Shown one piece after another: positions 1-8,308 of a stretch of DNA of 64,000 bases. Under the pieces are notes generated by a model that did not search any database, was not told the origin of the DNA, and saw only the letters and a list, made by a program, of their open reading frames with translations. The first letter of the stretch is position 1. Each line of letters opens with the position of its first letter. The stretch is from Paraburkholderia gardini (lineage in GTDB: Bacteria > Pseudomonadota > Gammaproteobacteria > Burkholderiales > Burkholderiaceae), in assembly GCF_907164575.1 (NCBI RefSeq), contig NZ_CAJQYY010000025.1, positions 1 through 64,000 on the forward strand, in the 5' to 3' direction. The position numbers and the translations under genes were made by a program.

Positions 1-2
1 CG

Positions 3-992
3 CGTGAATCACGCGTGCGGCCGCGCGCCGCCGCATGGGCGAGCGGCGACTGGACGCGCTCGTTCCATTCCGCGCCGGTGGCGCCGGGGCGTCTCGTCAA
101 TCATCTGTCGTATGGCCTGTATGTCCCACCGGGTCGCGCGCTCGAGGGTTTGCCGCTCGTCGTGATGCTGCACGGCTGTACACAGTCGATCGACGAATTC
201 GCCGAAGGCACGCGCATGAACCTGCTCGCCGATCGTTTCGGTTTTGCGGTCGTTTATCCGGAGCAGTCGAAGCATGTTCATGCCCATCGCTGCTGGCACT
301 GGTACGACGCCGGCGAGCAGGCGGGCGGCGCGGAGGCCCGCGCGGTGGTATCGCTCGTGGATACGCTGGTGGCGACCTACCGGTTCGACGGCGAGCGTGT
401 GTATGTGGCGGGTCTGTCGGCGGGCGCGGGGCTTGCCTCGCTGCTGGCGCTTCTCTATCCCGAGCGTTTCGCCGCGGTCGGGCTGCACTCCGGTCCGGCC
501 ATGGGCGAAGCGCGTTCGGGCATCACCGCGATGGATGTGATGCGGCGCGGAGCCCGTCAGCATCCAGTCATGCTCGTCGATGCCGCCGTCGATATCGACG
601 CCTATCCCGGCATGCCGGCGATCATCGTCCACGGCGATTCTGATCACGTCGTGGCGCCGGAAAATGCCGAGCAGCTCGCGATCCAGTTCGCGCGCCTGAA
701 CGGCGTGCTCGACGCGAGCGGCGAGCTGCGCGTCGGCGAAGTGCGCGAGGAACGGAAAGCCGGTGTCGTGACGCGCGACTACATCAAGGGCGGCCGGCGC
801 GTGGTGCGTCTGTGCCGTGTGCAGGGCCTCGGACACGCGTGGAGTGGCGGCGACGACGCCGTTCCGTTCCACTCGTCAAAAGGGCCGGATGCATGCGCGC
901 TGCTGTGGGAATTCTTCCGCTATCAGCGCCGCGTAACCGAAGCGGCACCGGCCCACGTGCCGTTGCACGCGGCGGCCGCACGACCGGCGTAG
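3..992 (+). CDS. PHB depolymerase-family esterase, 5' partial
   Basis: This is an alpha/beta-hydrolase of the polyhydroxybutyrate-depolymerase/esterase family, expected to cleave ester bonds of hydroxyalkanoate-type or acetylated substrates. Numbering from the GTG at 15, an oxyanion-region motif LHGCTQ lies near residue 52, the nucleophile is in GLSAG near Ser135, the acid residue is in HGDSD near residue 208 and the catalytic His is in GLGHAWSGG near residue 275. The reading frame is open to the window edge and the usual N-terminal part is short, so the gene probably starts upstream and is cut by the window. No signal peptide can be judged. The family assignment is firm; the natural substrate is not visible. 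Confidence 0.85.
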   Translation, partial: RESRVRPRAAAWASGDWTRSFHSAPVAPGRLVNHLSYGLYVPPGRALEGLPLVVMLHGCTQSIDEFAEGTRMNLLADRFGFAVVYPEQSKHVHAHRCWHWYDAGEQAGGAEARAVVSLVDTLVATYRFDGERVYVAGLSAGAGLASLLALLYPERFAAVGLHSGPAMGEARSGITAMDVMRRGARQHPVMLVDAAVDIDAYPGMPAIIVHGDSDHVVAPENAEQLAIQFARLNGVLDASGELRVGEVREERKAGVVTRDYIKGGRRVVRLCRVQGLGHAWSGGDDAVPFHSSKGPDACALLWEFFRYQRRVTEAAPAHVPLHAAAARPA

Positions 993-1022
993 CGCGCGTC
1001 CAACGGTCGCATCAGATAAACA

Positions 1023-1051
1023 TGGCAAACGATCAGGGTTTTCCCTATAAT
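1023..1051 (+). promoter_or_regulatory. Sigma70-type promoter for the DUF3563 gene
   Basis: A TGGCAA -35 (1023-1028) and a perfect TATAAT -10 (1046-1051) are separated by 17 bp. The -10 is embedded in the small dyad CCCTATAATAAGGG. The start codon at 1100 follows with a normal leader. Confidence 0.55.
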
Positions 1052-1099
1052 AAGGGTTATCCACTAGGGTAAAGCCCTGGATCATTTTCGGAGTTGACC

Positions 1100-1276
1100 A
1101 TGTACCTGCTGACCCGCCTGTTCCTGTTCCTGACGAAATCGCCCGACCAGATCGCCAAAGAATACAACGACGAGTATCTCGCCGAAGCCACCGATCTGCA
1201 CGACCTCGAATATCGCATGCGCAAGCTGGATCGCGAAGCGAATCGCCGCCAGCCGTCGTGGATGAGCCAGCACTAA
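1100..1276 (+). CDS. DUF3563 family small protein (58 aa)
   Basis: A small charged protein that matches the DUF3563 family common in Burkholderiaceae. It starts with a hydrophobic N-terminal stretch (LLTRLFLFL) and continues with an acidic/basic helix containing EYNDEYLAEATDLHDLE and RMRKLDRE. The ATG at 1100 is preceded by GGAG with a 7-nt spacer, which favours it over a TTG two codons upstream. Function is unknown. It is a single-gene unit with its own promoter and lies convergent to a decayed photolyase. Confidence 0.8.
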   Translation: MYLLTRLFLFLTKSPDQIAKEYNDEYLAEATDLHDLEYRMRKLDREANRRQPSWMSQH

Positions 1277-1289
1277 GCTTTTTTTCAGT

Positions 1290-1621
1290 GCCCGGCCGCG
1301 TGCCTTGTAGTAAAGCTTTGCCGCAGTATCAGGTCGCTTTCCGAAGCGGGCCAGCGTGCGCTGACGCGCTTCGGCATGGTCGACCGCCGGTGATGGATAG
1401 TCTTTTCCCAACGTCACGCTTCATTTTTTCAGTTGTCCGGTTTTCGCCATCCATGGCGCATGGATCCACTTCGTGGATACGTCGGACAGTTGAGGCAAAT
1501 AGCGCTCGATATGCGTTACCGGATTGAATATCCGGAATCAGGGTTGCGCGTCGCACCCAGTCGATGCCGCCCACTGCCATCCATCGTTATCCACCGAAAA
1601 ATCGAAATCGTGCAGCAGCAT
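1290..1621 (-). pseudogene. phrB: Deoxyribodipyrimidine photolyase C-terminal remnant
   Basis: Read on the minus strand, one frame from 1621 gives a chain clearly matching the C-terminal FAD-binding part of class I CPD photolyase. It shows HDFDF..DNDGWQWAASTGCDAQP, then FRIFNPVT, then STKWIHAPWMA, then GKDYPSPAVDHAEAR. Two in-frame TGA codons break it, one just before FRIFNPV and one before the GKDYP motif. The N-terminal half is missing, and 1626-1813 upstream holds nothing I can align. This is a decayed gene, so photoreactivation would need another copy elsewhere in the genome. Confidence 0.8.
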
Positions 1622-1813
1622 GCGCGCACGGGTTGCGCCGCCAGTTTGGGGATGCAGGTGCGCGGATTGTCGTGCAGCACGATCAGATCATCGCCCATAC
1701 GACCTGCTGTACTGACAATACCCTTGAAGCTGAACGCCGCATAGTCGGTCAACGGCGCCCATAGGGCGCCGCGCCGGCAATCTTTTACTGCACGCTGCAA
1801 CGCAAGGCGGCGC

Positions 1814-2233
1814 TCAGACGATCTGCAGACGCACTGCCACGTTGTTGCGTGTTGCGTTCGAATACGGGCACACCTGATGAGCGGCATCGACGAGTTCACG
1901 TGCTGCGTCGGCGGCGAGGCCCGGCAGCGAGACGCGCAGTTCGATATCCAGTGCGAAGCCGCCCTTGTCGTTCGGGCCGACACCGACTTCCGCCGTGACG
2001 GTCGTATCCGCCGGAACCGCCTGCTTGCGCTGGCCAGCGACGAATTTCATCGCGCTCAGGAAACATGCCGAATAACCGGCTGCGAACAACTGCTCCGGGT
2101 TCGTGCCCTCGGCGCCGTTGCCGCCGAGTTCGCGCGGTGCGGCCAGTTTCACGTCCAGCACCTTGTCCGACGATACCGCGCGACCATCACGTCCACCGGT
2201 GCTCGTTGCCGTTGCCTTGTAAAGTACGCTCAT
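1814..2233 (-). CDS. ohr: Organic hydroperoxide resistance protein Ohr
   Basis: A 139-aa OsmC/Ohr-type thiol peroxidase that reduces organic hydroperoxides in the cytoplasm. The two reactive cysteines are visible in the motifs GYSACF and VCPYSNATR, and the N-terminal Ohr hallmark GGRDGR is present. The ATG at 2233 gives the standard Ohr N-terminus (MSVLYKATATSTGG); upstream in-frame codons are not needed. It lies downstream of the MarR-type ohrR on the same strand, and a perfect dyad in the intergenic gap is the likely OhrR operator, so induction by organic peroxide is expected. Confidence 0.95.
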   Translation of the reverse strand: MSVLYKATATSTGGRDGRAVSSDKVLDVKLAAPRELGGNGAEGTNPEQLFAAGYSACFLSAMKFVAGQRKQAVPADTTVTAEVGVGPNDKGGFALDIELRVSLPGLAADAARELVDAAHQVCPYSNATRNNVAVRLQIV

Positions 2234-2307
2234 GGTGTTGCTCCTTGAAAGTAGGTGCCACGCAGTGGGTGGCGGTCGCCATCGATCTGGCGTGTCGTTA
2301 AGATAGT

Positions 2308-2324
2308 ACACAAATCATTTGTGT
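2308..2324. promoter_or_regulatory. Putative OhrR operator upstream of ohr
   Basis: A perfect 17-nt dyad, ACACAAAT-C-ATTTGTGT, lies about 75 bp upstream of the ohr start in an AT-rich gap. A related, less perfect element occurs upstream of ohrR, which fits autoregulation by a MarR-family repressor. Confidence 0.7.
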
Positions 2325-2371
2325 GCAAACTAATTTGGATATTTTTCGAAGCGTCGCCAGGCAACAGGCGG

Positions 2372-2824
2372 CTAGCTTTCGTTGTAGTCGTTGAGGGTGG
2401 TGCGCAGGCGCGTCAGGTCGTCGCGCAATTTGAGGAGGAATTCGGGTGTCTGCTGCGTTGCGCAGAAGATTTCGGCCGGCACTTCACGGGCGGTGCGTTT
2501 GAGCGCCGCGCCCGCCTTCGTGAGCCGGATATAGACGAGCCGCTCGTCGCTCACGCCGCGTGCACGTTCGATATAGCCCTGCGTCTCGAGGCGCTTGAGC
2601 AGCGGCGTGACCGTCGCCGAATCGAGATTCAGGCGGCTAGCGATGTCCTTGACCGTGATGTTGTCGGATTCCCAGAGCACCAGCATGGTCAGGTATTGCG
2701 GATAGGTCAGCCCGAGTTTTTCGAGGATGGGCTTATAAGCTTTCGTCATCGCAAGCGAAGTCGAATAGAGCGCGAAGCAAAGCTGCTCGTCGAGCGTGAA
2801 AGGGAAAACCGGGCGCTGGGTCAT
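2372..2824 (-). CDS. ohrR: OhrR, MarR-family organic peroxide sensor
   Basis: A 150-aa MarR-family winged-helix repressor. The N-terminal peroxide-sensing Cys is present in the motif EQLCFALYS near residue 16, as expected for OhrR. The winged helix spans roughly residues 50-110 (KDIASRLNLDSATVTPLLKRLE). It is encoded upstream of ohr in the same direction and separated by about 140 bp carrying the operator. Oxidation of the N-terminal Cys is known in the family to release DNA and induce ohr. Confidence 0.93.
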   Translation of the reverse strand: MTQRPVFPFTLDEQLCFALYSTSLAMTKAYKPILEKLGLTYPQYLTMLVLWESDNITVKDIASRLNLDSATVTPLLKRLETQGYIERARGVSDERLVYIRLTKAGAALKRTAREVPAEIFCATQQTPEFLLKLRDDLTRLRTTLNDYNES

Positions 2825-2860
2825 GGTGCTTACCGTCCAGAAAGTGTGCGCTAATCAATC

Positions 2861-2880
2861 GCGCGCAAATCATTGTGCAC
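2861..2880. promoter_or_regulatory. Imperfect OhrR-like site upstream of ohrR
   Basis: The sequence GCGCAAATCATTGTGC resembles the perfect dyad in front of ohr (shared CAAATCATT core) and lies about 40 bp upstream of the ohrR start, consistent with autoregulation. The match is imperfect. Confidence 0.45.
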
Positions 2881-3005
2881 CAATCGCGGATGGCTTGCGA
2901 GTGGCTTGCGTCCCAAGTAGCGGCGAGCCGCGACGATGCGAGCGGTTCGATTCGGCGCGCCGCGGGTGCGGTTTCCAGCGAACTGCACGTCGCGGCGGCG
3001 CGGTT

Positions 3006-3812
3006 TCAGGCTGCTGGCGTAGTGGGTGAGCCCGGCGTTTCAGGCGACTGGATGCCGAAACAGCCGCGATACGTGGCATAAAACGAGCAGTACAGCATCG
3101 TGGTGACGACGATCGTCGCGGGCATCAGCACGACAAACGCGTATTCCCCGGCGCCGAGCGCCTGCATCAGCGTGGACAGCCCAAGCGAAACGGTGATCGC
3201 CATCGCAAACCACAGCGCGCCGAAGACGATGAACGCGCCACGATTGCGCCAGCAGCTCACGAGGCTGAAGAACATCGCCTTCACGGGCGGCACTTCGTGC
3301 CACGTAATCAGGATGGGCGAAAACCAGAACAGCATCGCGACCGGAATGTAGAACGCGAGCGCGGCCAGAATGCCGAGCGGAATATCGCTGCTGGCCATCG
3401 CCTCCGGCTCCATGGAGGCGGCGCCGATCATCACTTTCAGCAACGTGCCGCCGTCGGCGAGCGCCGAGCCGCCCAGCACGAGCGCCATCGCCACTACGTA
3501 CAGCAGGCCGAGCGCGGCGAGCCGCTTCGCGGCCGTGCTGCCGTACGAGCGGAAACCGTCGGCGAGAATCGTCGGAAAAACCGGCTTGCCCGCGATCGTG
3601 TCACGACACGCCGCCATGAAGCCGACCGCCACGCCCGGAATGAACACGAGCGGCAGAAATCCGCCGATGACGGGAATCTGCGAGATCAGCATCATCGCGA
3701 GCAGATACGTGAAGAACAGCGTCAGGAACGCGAGCGGATTCTTGCGGAACAGCCAGATACCCTGCCGGAACCAGACGTAGCCGGTTTTCGCGGGAACTTC
3801 GATCAGTTGCAT
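3006..3812 (-). CDS. BPSS1780-family multi-pass membrane protein
   Basis: A 268-aa inner-membrane protein with about six hydrophobic segments, including residues 28-60 (FLTLFFTYLLAMMLI..IPVIGGFLPLVF), 100-120 and 160-185. It matches the BPSS1780-type membrane family found beside homoserine kinase in Burkholderia; no biochemical role is known. Its start overlaps the end of thrB by 10 nt, so the two are probably cotranscribed and translationally coupled. A short Pro/Thr-rich cytoplasmic tail ends the protein. Confidence 0.8.
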   Translation of the reverse strand: MQLIEVPAKTGYVWFRQGIWLFRKNPLAFLTLFFTYLLAMMLISQIPVIGGFLPLVFIPGVAVGFMAACRDTIAGKPVFPTILADGFRSYGSTAAKRLAALGLLYVVAMALVLGGSALADGGTLLKVMIGAASMEPEAMASSDIPLGILAALAFYIPVAMLFWFSPILITWHEVPPVKAMFFSLVSCWRNRGAFIVFGALWFAMAITVSLGLSTLMQALGAGEYAFVVLMPATIVVTTMLYCSFYATYRGCFGIQSPETPGSPTTPAA

Positions 3813-4798
3813 GGAGTGTGGATGCCTGGAAGTGCAACGCCGGACAGGCGCTCACGAAGAATGCGTTCGAAGTGGCCAGGATCGTGCGGCTTCAGCATTT
3901 CAGCTGCACGTGGCATGTAAAAGTCATAAAGGCGCGAGACCCAGAAACGGTATGCGCCCGCACGCAGCATGTCGCCCCAGTGACGGTTTTCCTGCGTGGT
4001 GAACGGACGCACGGTCTGGTACGCACGCAGCATTGCCTCGACGCGCGGCATGTCGAGCGCGCCTGTGGCGAGATCGGTGCACCAGTCGTTCACGGTCACG
4101 GCGACGTCGAAGAGCCACTTGTCGCAGCCGGCAAAGTAGAAGTCGAAGAAGCCGCCAAGGCGCACGTCGTGGCCGCTTTCGGGCGCCGCATGCGCGAACA
4201 GCACATTATCGCGGAAGAGATCGCAGTGGCACGGGCCCTCGGGCAGCGCGGCATAGTCGTCCGAGGCGAAGAACGCCTGCTGATGGGCGAGTTCCGTGCT
4301 CAACAGTTCGCGTTGCGCGCCGGTCAGAAACGGCAGCACCGCCGGCACGGTTTCCTGCCACCAGTCGAGGCTGCGCAGGTTCGGCTGATGGTTCGGGAAA
4401 TCGCGGCCGGCGAGATGCATGCGCGCCAGCATCTGGCCGACTTCGACGCAGTGTTCCTCGCGCGGCGCGAGTTCCGGTGCGCCTTCGAGGCGCGTGACGA
4501 TCGCCGCGGGCTTGCCGTGCAGCAGGCCGAAGAGCGCGCCGTCATCGCGCGGCATCGGGTCCGGCACGGGCACCTTGTGGGCGGCCAGATGGCGCATCAG
4601 ATCCAGATAGAACGGTAATTGTTCCGCCGTCAGTTTTTCGAAAATCGTGAGGACGTAATCGCCGCGCGTCGTCGTCAGAAAGAAATTGCTGTTTTCGATG
4701 CCGGACTGGATGCCGCGAAAATCGACGGCTTCGCCGAGATCGTAATGACGCAGCCAGTGAGCGAGTTGGGTGTCGGTGACAGCGGTGAAGACGGCCAT
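3803..4798 (-). CDS. thrB: Homoserine kinase (APH-fold type)
   Basis: A 331-aa ThrB of the aminoglycoside-phosphotransferase-like type, which phosphorylates L-homoserine for threonine synthesis. The N-terminus MAVFTAVTDTQLAHWL..YDLG and the substrate region GIENSNFFL are typical, and the catalytic loop reads HCDLFRDNVLF near residue 190. Mg-binding D follows in GFFDFYFAG. The gene is followed, with a 10-nt overlap, by the BPSS1780 membrane protein and preceded by a DUF2782 lipoprotein-like gene, a conserved Burkholderia neighbourhood. Confidence 0.93.
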   Translation of the reverse strand: MAVFTAVTDTQLAHWLRHYDLGEAVDFRGIQSGIENSNFFLTTTRGDYVLTIFEKLTAEQLPFYLDLMRHLAAHKVPVPDPMPRDDGALFGLLHGKPAAIVTRLEGAPELAPREEHCVEVGQMLARMHLAGRDFPNHQPNLRSLDWWQETVPAVLPFLTGAQRELLSTELAHQQAFFASDDYAALPEGPCHCDLFRDNVLFAHAAPESGHDVRLGGFFDFYFAGCDKWLFDVAVTVNDWCTDLATGALDMPRVEAMLRAYQTVRPFTTQENRHWGDMLRAGAYRFWVSRLYDFYMPRAAEMLKPHDPGHFERILRERLSGVALPGIHTPCN

Positions 4799-4948
4799 GC
4801 GGGAATGATGGAATCAGGTTGGTCGGACTGGCGCGTGTGGCCAGTACATTCGGAACGATCGCAGACGAAACCGGGGGCCGGCGCACCTCACGCACGCCAT
4901 CCATCCGGGCATGCAGGCAGGCAGCGCACGCGCGCTGCCGCTGCACGA

Positions 4949-5344
4949 TCAATAGTGCAGGTTGACCGACGGCAGGCGCGTGCTGGCGCGACCGTTGTCA
5001 CGTACCTGCGGCGACGTGTCGAGCGGTGCGCTCATCTGGTAGCGCGTGCCGAAGTTCGAATGCACGTCGATTTCGACCGGTTTGCCCTTGTCGCGGTATT
5101 CGGTGATTTCGGTGCCGTTACCGCTGCGTTCGTAGAAACTCGGCGTGCGCGGCTGGTTGATTTCCACCTTGGAGCTGACTTCCGCGGCTGGGCGGTTGAT
5201 CGCCTCCAGATCCGGCAAACCGGCCCGTTCGTTGGCGGCGTGGGCCTCGGCGGCAGCCTGGGCGTCGACGGCAGGCTGCGCGGCCGTCGCGACGCCGCTA
5301 AAGGCGAGCGTCAGCGCAACGGCGACGGGAAGGAGCGGCTTCAT
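4949..5344 (-). CDS. DUF2782 family periplasmic protein
   Basis: A 131-aa secreted protein. The ATG at 5344 gives a clean Sec signal peptide (MKPLLPVAVALTLAFSGVATAA) with cleavage after AxA, whereas the longer frame adds an unlikely leader. The C-terminal domain contains GTEITEYRDKGKPVEIDVHS..GTRYQM, the DUF2782 core. Function is unknown; proteins of this family are habitually encoded next to thrB or polA in Betaproteobacteria. About 150 bp without a gene separates it from thrB. Confidence 0.75.
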   Translation of the reverse strand: MKPLLPVAVALTLAFSGVATAAQPAVDAQAAAEAHAANERAGLPDLEAINRPAAEVSSKVEINQPRTPSFYERSGNGTEITEYRDKGKPVEIDVHSNFGTRYQMSAPLDTSPQVRDNGRASTRLPSVNLHY

Positions 5345-5529
5345 GGTAATTCTCCGGGTAGGTGCCCCGATTCTAGCAAATCCCACCTGCCAGAAGGGCG
5401 TGACCGCCTTATTTTGCGCTGCTTTCGCGACACCCGCCGGGATTTTCAGTACCCTTCCCGCGTGCGGGTTGCCACATCTGGACGTGTAATTTCCGTGGTA
5501 ATGTCATCTCATCAAATGAGGCGATGAAG

Positions 5530-7056
5530 ATGAATTACGACACGAACCCGCGCACTGTGCAGACGCCGGCCAGCGACTTCCCGACCGAGTCATTCGAAGA
5601 CGCCACCGAAGCGGTCACGCGCCTGTCCGCCATTTACGAAGCCAACACATCGTTCCTGCGCGACGCGTTCGCGCGCTATCGCCGCAACGAGCCGTTCGAG
5701 CGCCGCGTGCGCGCGTGCTATCCGTTCGTGCGCATCCGCACCGAGGTCAATACGCACGTCGATTCGCGCCGCTCGTACGGTTTTGTGGCCGGCCCGGGCA
5801 GCTTTGAAACGACCGTTACACGCCCGGATCTGTTCGGCAACTACTATCGCGAACAGCTTCGCCTGCTCACGAAGAACCATCATGTCGCAATCGAAGTCGG
5901 CGTGTCGCAGTACCCGATTCCGGTTCACTTCGCGTTTGCCGAAGGCATTCATCTGGAAGGCGACCTCGATCGCGACCACCTGCTCGCGATGCGCGATGTG
6001 TTCGACACACCCGATCTCGCTTCGCTGGACGATCGCATCGTGAACGGCACGTACGAACCGCCACCGGGCGAGCCGCATCCGCTTGCGCTGTTCACGGCGG
6101 CGCGCGTCGATTTCTCGCTGCATCGTCTGAAGCATTACACGGCGACGTCGCCCACGCACGTGCAGAACTACGTGCTGTACACGAACTATCAGTTCTACAT
6201 CGACGAATTCGTGAAGCTCGGCCGCACGATGATGACCGCCACCGACGACGAAGACCTGCGCGCGTATCGCAGCGAATACACATCGTTTGTCGAGCCCGGC
6301 GACGTGGTCACGTACAACGCGAACGTCGGCGAGCAGCAGGACGAGGGCAATGCGCCGCCGCGTCTGCCGCAGATGCCCGCGTATCACCTGAAGCGCGCCG
6401 ACGGCAGCGGCATCACGATGATCAACATCGGCGTTGGGCCTTCGAACGCGAAGACGATCACCGATCACATCGCCGTGCTGCGTCCGCATGCGTGGATCAT
6501 GCTCGGCCATTGCGCCGGTTTGCGCAACACGCAGCGGCTTGGCGACTATGTGCTCGCGCACGGCTATGTGCGCGAAGATCACGTACTCGACGACGATCTG
6601 CCGCTATGGGTGCCGATTCCGGCGCTCGCGGAAGTGCAGGTCGCGCTGGAACGCGCGGTCGCTGAAGTCACGAAGCTCGAGGGCATCGAGCTGAAGCGCG
6701 TGATGCGCACGGGCACGGTGGCGAGCGTCGATAACCGCAACTGGGAGCTGCGCGATCACCGCGAACCGGTGCTGCGCCTGTCGCAAAGCCGCGCGATCGC
6801 GCTCGATATGGAGAGCGCGACGATTGCAGCGAACGGCTTCCGGTTTCGCGTGCCATACGGCACGCTGCTGTGCGTGTCGGACAAGCCGCTGCACGGCGAA
6901 CTCAAACTGCCCGGCATGGCCGACCAGTTCTATCGAGGGCAGGTCGACCAGCATCTGCGGATCGGCGTCAAGGCGATGGAGATACTGCGCACGAACGGAC
7001 TGCACCGATTGCACAGCCGCAAGCTTCGCAGTTTCGCCGAGGTTGCGTTCCAGTAA
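5530..7056 (+). CDS. amn: AMP nucleosidase
   Basis: A protein of about 508 aa that hydrolyses AMP to adenine and ribose 5-phosphate, a purine salvage and adenylate-pool control step. It has the Amn N-terminal domain followed by a nucleoside-phosphorylase-like C-terminal domain with IGVGPSNAKTITDHIAVLRP and ALDMESATIAANGFRFRVPYGTLLCVSDKPLHGE, both diagnostic. Two ATGs lie at 5524 and 5530; GAGG sits 8 nt before the second, so 5530 is preferred. The gene stands alone between divergent and convergent neighbours. Confidence 0.93.
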   Translation: MNYDTNPRTVQTPASDFPTESFEDATEAVTRLSAIYEANTSFLRDAFARYRRNEPFERRVRACYPFVRIRTEVNTHVDSRRSYGFVAGPGSFETTVTRPDLFGNYYREQLRLLTKNHHVAIEVGVSQYPIPVHFAFAEGIHLEGDLDRDHLLAMRDVFDTPDLASLDDRIVNGTYEPPPGEPHPLALFTAARVDFSLHRLKHYTATSPTHVQNYVLYTNYQFYIDEFVKLGRTMMTATDDEDLRAYRSEYTSFVEPGDVVTYNANVGEQQDEGNAPPRLPQMPAYHLKRADGSGITMINIGVGPSNAKTITDHIAVLRPHAWIMLGHCAGLRNTQRLGDYVLAHGYVREDHVLDDDLPLWVPIPALAEVQVALERAVAEVTKLEGIELKRVMRTGTVASVDNRNWELRDHREPVLRLSQSRAIALDMESATIAANGFRFRVPYGTLLCVSDKPLHGELKLPGMADQFYRGQVDQHLRIGVKAMEILRTNGLHRLHSRKLRSFAEVAFQ

Positions 7057-7116
7057 CGCGCCATGGCGCGCAGTTTGCAGCCCGCAATAGCAGGAAATAG
7101 CGGGGCATAGCGCGGA

Positions 7117-7647
7117 TTAAAGCTGGCCGAATCCTGTCAGCCCGATCAGGCTGCCGGCGGCCAGCAACCACAACGGATGGATACGTGTGCGCCATGCAAG
7201 CGCGGCGCACACGCCTGTTGTTGCCCACGCGATCCACGTCGTATCGGACGCCTGCGCGATCAGCATGGCGCTCGCCGCGACGATGCCCGCAGTCACGGGC
7301 ACCAGCGCCTTTTGCACGATCGTCCGCCATGGCCGGTCCTTGAAGCGCTCCCATGCGTGTAACGCAAGGATCGTCACGATCGAAGACGGTCCAAACTTCG
7401 CGATGGACGCGACCAGCATGCCGGCCCATCCCGCAACGTGCCAGCCGACGAGCGTCACCACCATCAGGTTCGGGCCCGGCGCGGCCTGGGCAAGCGCGAA
7501 CAATGCGCTGAATTCGCTCGCCGGCATCCAGTGATGCACGTCGACGACCTGTCGCTGCATCTCGGGAAGAATCGTATTGCCGCCGCCGAACGCAAGCAGC
7601 GAAAGCTGCCCGAAAATCACGCCGAGCGAGATGAGGGTATCGGTCAT
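7117..7647 (-). CDS. chrA: Chromate transporter ChrA, C-terminal-half protein
   Basis: A 176-aa CHR-family protein with the motif FGQLSLLAFGGGNTILPEMQ near the N-terminus and about five to six membrane segments. It is one of a pair of short-chain CHR proteins; such pairs are known to form functional chromate/sulfate antiporters in place of the fused long ChrA. Its start overlaps the stop of the partner by 4 nt (ATGA). Substrate could also be another oxyanion. Confidence 0.82.
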   Translation of the reverse strand: MTDTLISLGVIFGQLSLLAFGGGNTILPEMQRQVVDVHHWMPASEFSALFALAQAAPGPNLMVVTLVGWHVAGWAGMLVASIAKFGPSSIVTILALHAWERFKDRPWRTIVQKALVPVTAGIVAASAMLIAQASDTTWIAWATTGVCAALAWRTRIHPLWLLAAGSLIGLTGFGQL

Positions 7648-8207
7648 CGTGCGGCCCTCACAGCGATGACGATGCTGAGCGCGGTGAGAACGAGCATCGT
7701 GGGGAGCAGTGGTAAACGCATGATCGCGATCGCGATGAAGCCAGGCACCGCGATGGCCAGCGCGACAGGATTGCGTCGCAACGGCAGCAGGATTTTCACG
7801 GACATCGCAACAAGGAGCCCCGCTGCGGCAGCGGCGAGCCCGGCGAAAAGATGCTTCACGTGCAGGTCGTTCTGCGTGTGTTCGTACAGCACGCCGAGTG
7901 CGATCACGACGAGCGAAGGGCCCGCGATCAGGCCGAGCAGGGCAGCCAGCGCACCGGACAGGCCTCGATATCGCATGCCGATCGCGACCGAAAGGTTAAT
8001 GACATTTCCGCCGGGCAGGAACTGGCACAGGCCCAGCAGGTCGGTGAATTCGGCGGGAGTCAGCCAGCGCCGTTTTTCGACGACGATGTGTCGCGCGTGC
8101 GGTAGCGCGCCACCAAACGAGATGAATCCGAGGTTAAGAAAGCCGAGAAACAGGGCGACCGGCCCTGGTGCCGGCGCGGATCGGGTGGTGGACGTATCGT
8201 GATCCAT
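7644..8207 (-). CDS. chrA: Chromate transporter ChrA, N-terminal-half protein
   Basis: A 187-aa short-chain CHR protein with the family motif FLNLGFISFGGALPHARHIVVE near residue 22 and FLPGGNVINLSVAIG near residue 68. Five to six hydrophobic segments are seen. It is the first gene of the two-gene chr operon and is divergent from a LysR-type gene 101 bp away, which is the probable regulator. Together with the downstream half it should make a membrane-embedded heterodimeric transporter. Confidence 0.82.
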   Translation of the reverse strand: MDHDTSTTRSAPAPGPVALFLGFLNLGFISFGGALPHARHIVVEKRRWLTPAEFTDLLGLCQFLPGGNVINLSVAIGMRYRGLSGALAALLGLIAGPSLVVIALGVLYEHTQNDLHVKHLFAGLAAAAAGLLVAMSVKILLPLRRNPVALAIAVPGFIAIAIMRLPLLPTMLVLTALSIVIAVRAAR

Positions 8208-8286
8208 ATGTCATTGCGGGTGAAGTCTGAAGCTGTCGAGGTTATCGCGCTTCACACGCCGCGCAAAACGATTTTTACAGCGTCGT

Positions 8287-8307
8287 CTTGTGATCTAGAA
8301 TCACAAG
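8287..8307. promoter_or_regulatory. LysR-type operator in the chrA/lysR divergent region
   Basis: A perfect inverted repeat CTTGTGAT-CTAGA-ATCACAAG ends one base before the LysR start codon. Its arms contain a T-N11-A element typical of LysR-type binding sites, and it overlaps where the ribosome site of the regulator would be, so it could mediate autorepression. Confidence 0.6.
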
Positions 8308-8308
8308 C

